Of a stretch of 64,000 nt of DNA, positions 57,871-64,000 are shown one piece after another. Both the position numbers and the translations under genes were made by a program. Numbering within the stretch: the first letter of the stretch is position 1; every line of letters starts with the position of its first letter. Source of the DNA: Metellina segmentata (Eukaryota; Arthropoda; Arachnida; Araneae; Tetragnathidae); contig OX375883.1 in the NCBI GenBank assembly GCA_947359465.1, positions 94,252,293 to 94,316,292 on the forward strand, written 5' to 3'. The notes under the pieces are model-generated. The model was not told the origin of the DNA, did no database searches, and saw only the letters and a list, made by a program, of their open reading frames with translations.

Positions 57871-58367
57871 TTGATTCAGGCGCTGAGATTTCAGTTTTAA
57901 ACCCGAAGTATATTCCTAACATTCCCATTGAAAATAGTAGCGAAATTGACGTAATTTCCGCTTTTGGAGAAACGATTAAAGCCAGAGTGGCGAGAATCCC
58001 CACTTCTATTAGTAATCCTGATAATCCTCTATTTTTGAAACCTATTGAAATATTCCTGGCCTTGACGGAGAAACTTCATGTACCATGCATTTTAACCCCG
58101 ACCGTATACAATTTATTACTTTCGGATGAGACGTACCCTACTGACGTGAAGCTTGATGTGGACTGTGACACGCCAACGCAGGTGGCTAGGGTAAATGATA
58201 AACGAAGTTCGCTGGGTGAAACATTTTTTTTCTCGCTTGTTGATGAAAATGTATCTGGTGGTGTAAACAGTGTTACTTCTGTGAATTCGCAATCGGAAAA
58301 AACGGAAAAGGTTAACCAGATGTCAGATGTTGATAAATTAAGAGCGGAGCAGCAGAACTGTGAATAG
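57867..58367 (+). pseudogene. Retroelement protease (DSG active site)
   Basis: The frame begins IIDSGAEISVLNPKYI, containing the aspartic protease signature D-S-G (57873-57881). It continues without a break for ~165 codons to a TAG at 58365-58367 and, in the very same frame, into integrase. The protease would cut the gag-pol polyprotein. The expected flap and the second signature near ILTPTVYNLLL are weakly recognisable. Confidence 0.75.
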
Positions 58368-59565
58368 TTAAAGATGGTTCTTGATCAAGTAAAGCAAGGG
58401 AAAGGAAATTATATTTTAATCAATGATATAATTTATCACAAAGAAAAAATTTCAGAGGACGATGTTACGCAACTCGTATTACCAAAAGATAGGAGGAAAC
58501 AAATTTTAAAACTCGCACATGAGTCAGTATTTGGAAGTCATCTGGGGATGCGTAAAACGAAAGAACGAATAAAATATTCATTCTATTGGCCCAGGATGTC
58601 AAAGGACATACTGAACTTTTGTAAAACTTGTAAAGATCGTCAGTTACGAAGTCCAGAAAGATGTACAGATAGAATCCCTATTACCCCTGTAAACAGACCA
58701 AACTTCCCGTTTGAAGTTGTAAACGCAGATATAATAGGTCCAATCGATCCACCTTCAGCTAGAAACCATAAGTATGTTCTTATAGTAATGGATCAACATT
58801 CGAGATGGCCAGAAGCCCTACCTTTGAGATCACTCACCGCCAAAGCAACATGCGATGCTTTACTCGAAATTTTTATGCGTACAGGTATACCCACAGTTAT
58901 AGCCAGTGATCAAGGTTCGAATTTCATTTCTCAACTGACGGAAGAATTTCATACTAGATAAGGAGTTTGCCCTAAATTCTCAACACCTGGTTATCCAGCT
59001 AGTAACAGATTAGTCGAAACATATAACAAAGTTTTAAAACAAATGCTTCACCATGTTATTAGAAACTATCTAAGAACTGGGACAAACATATTCCGTATTT
59101 GCTATTCGCATATCGAGAAATTCCTAACTCCACAACTGGAGTGTCGCCTTTCAAATTATTTTACGGAAGAGAAGCTAGAAGTCCATTATTAGTACAAAAA
59201 TCTACTTGGTCAGGAGAAATCCCTCTACTCATAAATCTTGGCAAAAGCGCTATAGATTATCTTTAAGAATTGAAAATAAATTTAGAAGAGGCTGCAGAAT
59301 ATGTCGGTATAATAAGCATCGGTAGTCGCAGAAGGGAAACAAAATGCGTATGCTGAGTATTTTAATCGCCGCATTTCGTCCAAAGGATTTGAAACTGGTG
59401 ACCAAGTATATTTACTAATTCCGGATTCAAATAACAAATTATACGCGAGATGGACCGTACCAGGAAAAATAATTTCTCGGTGTAACCCCCATTCATATAA
59501 AGTAGAACTTTTAGACGGAAAAGTAAGGCACGTGCATGCAAATAAAATCAGGAAATTCCATTCAA
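58368..59565 (+). pseudogene. Gypsy integrase, zinc finger + DDE core + C-terminal domain
   Basis: HHCC finger: H in LKLAHESVFGSHLGMRKT (two H) and CKTC. The catalytic residues are D in VVNADIIGPI, D in VIASDQGSNF, and E in SNRLVETYNKVL, which follows a TAG at 58959-58961. A frameshift near 59070 leads to the C-terminal part, PFKLFYGREARSPLL, then NAYAEYFNRRISSKGFETGD and the GPY-like ARWTVPGKII. It would insert the element's DNA copy. It follows protease directly and precedes RT, reversing the usual order. The three interruptions rule out function. Confidence 0.85.
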
Positions 59566-59939
59566 GAGTCCAAACGATCGGCGTAATTTTTGAAAATGAA
59601 GCAGAGTTGGGAGAAATCCATCCTACACCTGAACCACATTTAAAAGGAAAACCTAATTTTGAGGAAATCGACTTAAATCATTTGGATGACGCAAAGAGGA
59701 GAGATATTTTGGATTTAGTGACGAAATATGAAATATTATTTTCTGATAAAGTACAAATAGCTCAAGTCGGAGAACACAAAATTAGATTGCTAGAAACAGA
59801 AAGGAAGAGACCTTACATTTATAGAATCCCCGAATCTCTTAAACGAGAAGTTGATAAGCAAGTTGAAGAAGTTCGAGACTTGGATCTTTGGTTCGAAGAA
59901 TCCCTATATCTTTGGTTCGAAGATCGAATTGATAACTGA
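59566..59939 (+). pseudogene. Reverse transcriptase N-terminal part, core deleted
   Basis: Continuing in frame from the integrase tail: LDDAKRRDILDLVTKYEILF, SDKVQIAQVGEHKI, RPYIYRIPESLKREVDKQVE. This is the segment that precedes the first RT motif in Ty3/Gypsy. The fingers and palm (including YxDD) are missing: the sequence jumps to RNase H at ~59890, where TTTGGTTCGAAGA occurs twice, pointing to a deletion between short repeats or local slippage. Confidence 0.85.
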
Positions 59940-60096
59940 CCATAATCCTTTGACATTCATCACAAAGAATACTCCACAATCGTCAAAGCTTCAGAGTTTT
60001 TCCTTAGCTCTACAAAAGTACGACATCTCCAAATCACATTGCCCAGGGTCAAAGTTGTCGAACGCTGACGCTTTGTCCAGACTGATGCCCGCCTAA
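59904..60096 (+). pseudogene. RNase H C-terminal end
   Basis: KIELITDHNPLTFITKNTPQ, then FSLALQKYDISKSHCPGSKL and NADALSRLMPA to a stop. TDHNPL and NADALSRL are hallmark ends of the Gypsy RNase H. Here they end the coding part of the element; in a standard Gypsy element integrase would follow. Confidence 0.88.
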
Positions 60097-60529
60097 ACTA
60101 TTCCACTATAAACTGTTCCTGATTTTGACAATTGTCATTATAAACTGTTCCTGAACATTGAATTTTCATTGAACTTTTTTTTTTATTGGATTTTATTTTT
60201 CTTGCTAAGCATTTTAGAGATGAAAATTTAATATTTTTGGTATATTTAGTTAATTCTTTTAACTGATTTATCTATATATAATTATTTTTTTTGTATATGT
60301 TTTGAATTGTTGATTTAGCATGTAGTATGATATTAAGTTGAATATCAATATATACATATTTTTTAGAGGTCAAATATTTCAATCGTATAATTGGTAAAAG
60401 TAATTTGTTGCATTATTGTATATTATTTGTCTATATTGTCTATTGCTATTATCGGAGTAATTAATATATGTCTCACCTGTCACTTAAGTTTCAGATTCGG
60501 ATTAATTGAGGTATAATCCCAATCTTGAG
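60097..60529. other. 3' untranslated part of the Gypsy element
   Basis: AT-rich, non-coding, between the RNase H stop and the polypurine tract. A TATAAACTGTTCCTGA phrase is repeated at 60107 and 60150. Confidence 0.5.
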
Positions 60530-60815
60530 GGGAGGGTATAGAGATAGGCGAGTTAACGCCTCCGGCGCGATAACGCCATCTACCGAAGAGTTAGTGTTAC
60601 TGCAGAGAACGTCGGAGGTGATTGTAGACTCCGGACGTGTCTGCTGGATTCTTAGATCCTGTTGTTTAATTCTCCATGTAAATAGTGTTCTTCCATGTTT
60701 AAATAGTCGTCCTGTATTAGTCTGTGCTGTGTTAAAATAAACTTGTGTGTTTAAAGAAGTTGTTCTCGATTGGACAAACAAAACACTTCGATTCGGCAAT
60801 CCTCACACCTACTCT
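60530..60815 (+). repeat. Probable 3' LTR
   Basis: Preceded by a purine tract TTGAGGGGAGGG. Contains a GTTAAAATAAACTTG polyadenylation-like site. Compositionally distinct (CpG-richer) from its flanks. The boundaries are estimated; no 5' LTR is present. Confidence 0.6.
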
Positions 60816-62021
60816 TGAAAATTCTCTTGGGAAACTTTTTGAAATTTCATGAGTTAACCCTTCTTTGCATTATTTTTTCTTTAATGGTGAAATAAATAAA
60901 GGTGATATAATTCATGTTCAAAATTAAAGGAAAAATGGTTAAAAAAATTTTAGTATATATTTATAGTATCAATTTAGCAAAAAACAATATGATGGTATCA
61001 TGTGGTATTTTTTAAATTAAACGCAAACTTTTTCAGAAATTGCTCTAAAAATAACAGAAACGCATGTTACAAACTTTTCTTCCACTCATTTTCACTTTTT
61101 TTAGCACAATAGAAACTAAAATATAATAAAACAAAATTAAAAACGAAATCATACGTTTATTGCAACTACAACAAACAGCGGAATGACAACTTCAAGCTCG
61201 TTTTACTGATAGTGACACTTGCTTATTTTTGACAGCTATGTTTTTTTTTATGCAATGGACATTAAAAAGGTATCCAGACACGATCAACTTAAAGTGAACT
61301 TGTTATTTTATATAATTTTGGGGCAATATGACATTGATAAAGAAGCTATATGATCTCTGGAAGCCAAAGGAGAATAGTTCCTAGTCATATTCATTTAATT
61401 TCCAGCTTGATTTCCCAATCCAGGAGGCTGAGATACAGAGGAATAGTTAGGATAGGCGACATTTGGAACAATTACTCTAGTAGATTATAGAAATTATGAA
61501 AATGTGGAAAAGGTATTAAGAAATTATTTTACTCGCACTTAAAAGATTAGGTATTTTTCTACGAAAGAGAAAAGGGATTATTTTCTGGTCTATGAATCTG
61601 GTATCTGGAAAGTGATTACTCAGGTCAACACAAATCTGAGGTTTGTAGAATAACACTTTTTTCTTAGTAAATCAGTCACGCTGATCACAAATATGACATT
61701 AGTTTTTTGCTATCACCCACAATTTTTTCACAAAACAAAAAAGGAGGGGGTGCCTTTTAATAAAATGAATGTGTAATATTTATTAAGTAAAATACATTCT
61801 TAATAAAAACAAAAATTAATTTCTTAATAAAATGACATTAATAAATGTAAAATACATTACTGCACTAAAGGATGTGAAATATAATTATAGATGGCGCCCC
61901 TTTATGTGTTGATATTGCCTGAGAAGGTGCAATTTTCTCCCGCGCATTCGTCGTGAGAACGTACGTTATTTTGTTCGTTTATTGGTATCTTGCGTTTGTT
62001 TTTTCAGTTTCTTATAGCAAT
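60816..62021. other. AT-rich gene-free stretch
   Basis: No coding frame or repeat recognised. Confidence 0.5.
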
Positions 62022-63690
62022 ATGGCGTCAAGAGGTTGTATAAATAACCCGAACTCATTTCGTTATATCTGTGGTGGATACGTTGTCAAAAAATAACCTA
62101 TTTCGTTAAAAAGGCATATTATGCTTACCTCGGTATGAAACTTGGTGACCAGGAAAATAAATTGGCCCCACATATAATCTGTCACTCATGTGTTGAACAT
62201 TTACGGAAATGGACTCAAGGTAAAATAAAATCTCTTCCTTTTGCTATTCCAATGGTATGGCGAGAGCCCGCTAGTCATGAGGATTGCTATTTTTGTTTAA
62301 CAAAAATAAATGGCTACAATAGCAAAATCAAAGCAAATGTTGTGTTCCCAGACATTATTTCAGCTATTAGACCTGTACCGCACAGTCCAGATTTACCTGT
62401 GCCTCTACCTCCTACATATCTTGATTTATCATCTGATTCTCAAGAATTGAGCAGTGATGAAACCGAAATCTTGTACACAAACCAAGCAACTGATGTTGAA
62501 CCACAAAAATTTACGCAAAGTGAGTTAAACGATTTAGTACGCGATTTGAATCTTTCGAAACAAAGTGATCAAGTTTTAGGATCTCGACTTAAGAATACAA
62601 ATTTACTTGCTTCAGGAACAACATTTTCTTGGTACAGAAATCGAGAAAAAGAATTTAGCAAGTCTTTTTCCCAATAAAACTCACTTGTGTACTGTAAAGA
62701 TATTCCTGGACTCATTTATTTTCTACCTCTGATCCTGATCAATCTAAGAGGAGACTATTCATTGATTCTAGTCAGAGAAGTTTAAAAGGTGTCTTACTTA
62801 ATATTGGTAATATTATACCTTCAATTCCTGTAGCTCATTCAGTAATTTTTAAAGAATCATATGAAAACCTTGATTTTCTCCTCAGTAAAATAAAATATCA
62901 CAAATTTAAATGGCAAATCTGTGGGGATTTTAAAATTTTATCAATGTTATTATGCAAGCAAGACGGCTATACCAAAATGCCCTGTTTCTTTGCGAGTGGG
63001 TTAGCGCCGAGCTAAATACCAACACTGGATAAGGAAAGAATGGCGTGCAAGAAAAAATTTAAATCCAGGGTCAAAAAACGTGATTTGGCAGAACTTAGTT
63101 GATCTAAAAGAAGTCCTCTTGCCTCCCCAGCACATTAAAAATTAGGTTCAATGAAACAATTCGTAAAAGCCTTAGATAAACAGGGGATTGTTTTCTAAAT
63201 TTTAAATGAAGTTTTTTTTTCACATTTATCGAAAGGTAAAATCAAAGGTGTGTTCGTCGGCCCAGATATAAGACGGTTAATGAAGGACGAAAAATTTAAG
63301 GAAAAAATTAAATCAGTCGAGAAAGATGCATGGGTTAGTTTCAAAGACGTTACTCAGAAATGTTTAGGAAATTACAAAGATCCTAACTACGCAACGATCG
63401 TTGAAAAAATGCTTCAAAACTTTCAAAAACTAGGTTGTAACATGTGTTTAAAAATACATTTCTGCACTCCCATCTTGAATATTTTCCTGGAAATCTTGGT
63501 GAAATGAGTGAAGAACAAGGTGAGAGATTTCACCAGGACATAAAATGCATGGAAAAACGCTATCAAGGACACTGGAATGTCAATATGTTGCCAGATTACT
63601 GCGGGGGGGGGGGCTAAAAAGAGTCACTAAACGAACTTCAAAATCTAAAGTACACAAGCGTTCTTTTGATGATAAAGAAAAGTAATTTTA
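62022..63690 (+). pseudogene. Decayed copy of a multi-copy invertebrate repeat-protein family, function unknown
   Basis: Starts MASRGCINNPNSFRYICG at 62022, breaks, resumes FVKKAYYAYLGMKLGDQEN (out of frame) and then runs open from 62135 to 62677: CHSCVEHLRKW (C-x2-C), IKSLPFAIPMVWREP, DCYFCLTKING (second C-x2-C), SAIRPVPHSPDLPVP, LVRDLNLSKQ. After more breaks come LKGVLLNIGNIIPSIPVAHS, KFKWQICGDFKILSML, MKQFVKALDK, GVFVGPDIRRLMKD and FQKLGCNMCLKIHF. I recall this pattern from many near-identical predicted proteins in arthropod and cnidarian genomes, which suggests a mobile element, but I cannot name the superfamily or an enzymatic domain. At least five lesions; no host function implied. Confidence 0.7.
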
Positions 63691-64000
63691 CTGTATATAT
63701 TAGAATATAATTCCTTATAAAACATGCACACACATTTATATATGTATATATGATTTTATTTATTTATCTGATTTTTTTGTTGTACATTTTTTATTGAATG
63801 TTGTGTAAATTGTATATTCTCAAATTCCAAATTCTTAGTTTCTTAATTGTAAAAAATCCTGACGTGATACATAAAAATGGGTATTATTTATGAAATAGTC
63901 AATGCAGATTTCTTATAATTTACATAAATTCATAAAAACCCCAGACAAAAAGTTAAATTCTGTTGGCCTGTGTTACTAGAGATGGGCGATCCGCTCAGGA
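63691..64000. other. Window end, AT-rich
   Basis: The last ~25 bases, CTAGAGATGGGCGATCCGCT, look like the beginning of an hAT-type terminal repeat continuing beyond the window; not testable here. Confidence 0.35.

Larger units (their letters stand above)
57240..60815 (+). mobile_element. Gypsy retrotransposon with integrase before RT (Gmr1-type order), defective
   Basis: Order read along the plus strand: gag tail with zinc knuckle (57253-57870), protease (57867 on), integrase (58374-59560), RT N-terminal part (59600-59890), RNase H end (59910-60096), then a polypurine-like tract and LTR. Protease and integrase share one frame, and integrase tail and RT share one frame, so the order is not an artefact of a rearranged junction. 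The normal Ty3/Gypsy order is PR-RT-RH-IN. The 5' LTR and gag start are missing; stops, frameshifts and an RT deletion make it inactive. Confidence 0.85.

Overview
This is an AT-rich, gene-poor piece of an animal nuclear genome. The remnants it carries (Tc1, pogo/Tigger, hAT-like, TTAA-target, Helitron, Ty3/Gypsy and CR1-like elements, plus tRNA-derived SINEs) fit an arthropod, possibly a chelicerate. The arthropod placement is an inference from general familiarity with these families; the sequence alone does not fix the species. Only two host genes are well supported: the first coding exon of a natriuretic-peptide-receptor-like protein (51124-51826, minus) and one tRNA-Ser(AGA) gene (36624-36705, minus). 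Nearly everything else is transposon, transposon debris or degenerate tandem repeat.

Layout. 1-1.3 kb: 3' end of an internally deleted Gypsy element with its LTR. 2.8-4.5 kb: TIR element built of ~190-bp units, hit by a CR1-like LINE fragment. 4.8-6.5 kb: direct repeats around a long-TIR MITE. 7.3-9.3 kb: MITE, Helitron and Tc1 fragments. 9.8-12.1 kb: ~200-bp satellite hit by a TTAA element that carries a 63-bp minisatellite. 13.7-17.8 kb: microsatellite, two Helitrons, and a solo LTR inside a TTAA MITE. 18.0-19.6 kb: Tigger element holding two other elements. 20.8-23.4 kb: satellite containing a TTAA MITE that contains a shrunken Gypsy element. 24.2-26.9 kb: Helitron and SINEs. 27.5-31.3 kb: ~270-bp satellite hit by Tc1, itself hit by an hAT-like MITE, then a 63-bp higher-order array. 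32-41 kb: SINEs, a third ~63-bp array, the tRNA and a foldback hairpin. 41.2-48.6 kb: MITEs, Tc1 and a Tigger remnant. 49-51.8 kb: satellite and the receptor exon. 54.4-57.0 kb: pogo pseudogene split by a nearly intact Tc1. 57.2-60.8 kb: a Gypsy element whose integrase lies before its reverse transcriptase. 62.0-63.7 kb: a decayed copy of a multi-copy repeat protein family.

No operon-like or multi-gene host system is visible. The main biological content is a layered history of insertions. Several layers can be ordered because target-site duplications and interrupted repeat units are still readable. The most notable single item is the PR-integrase-RT order of the element at 57.2-60.8 kb.
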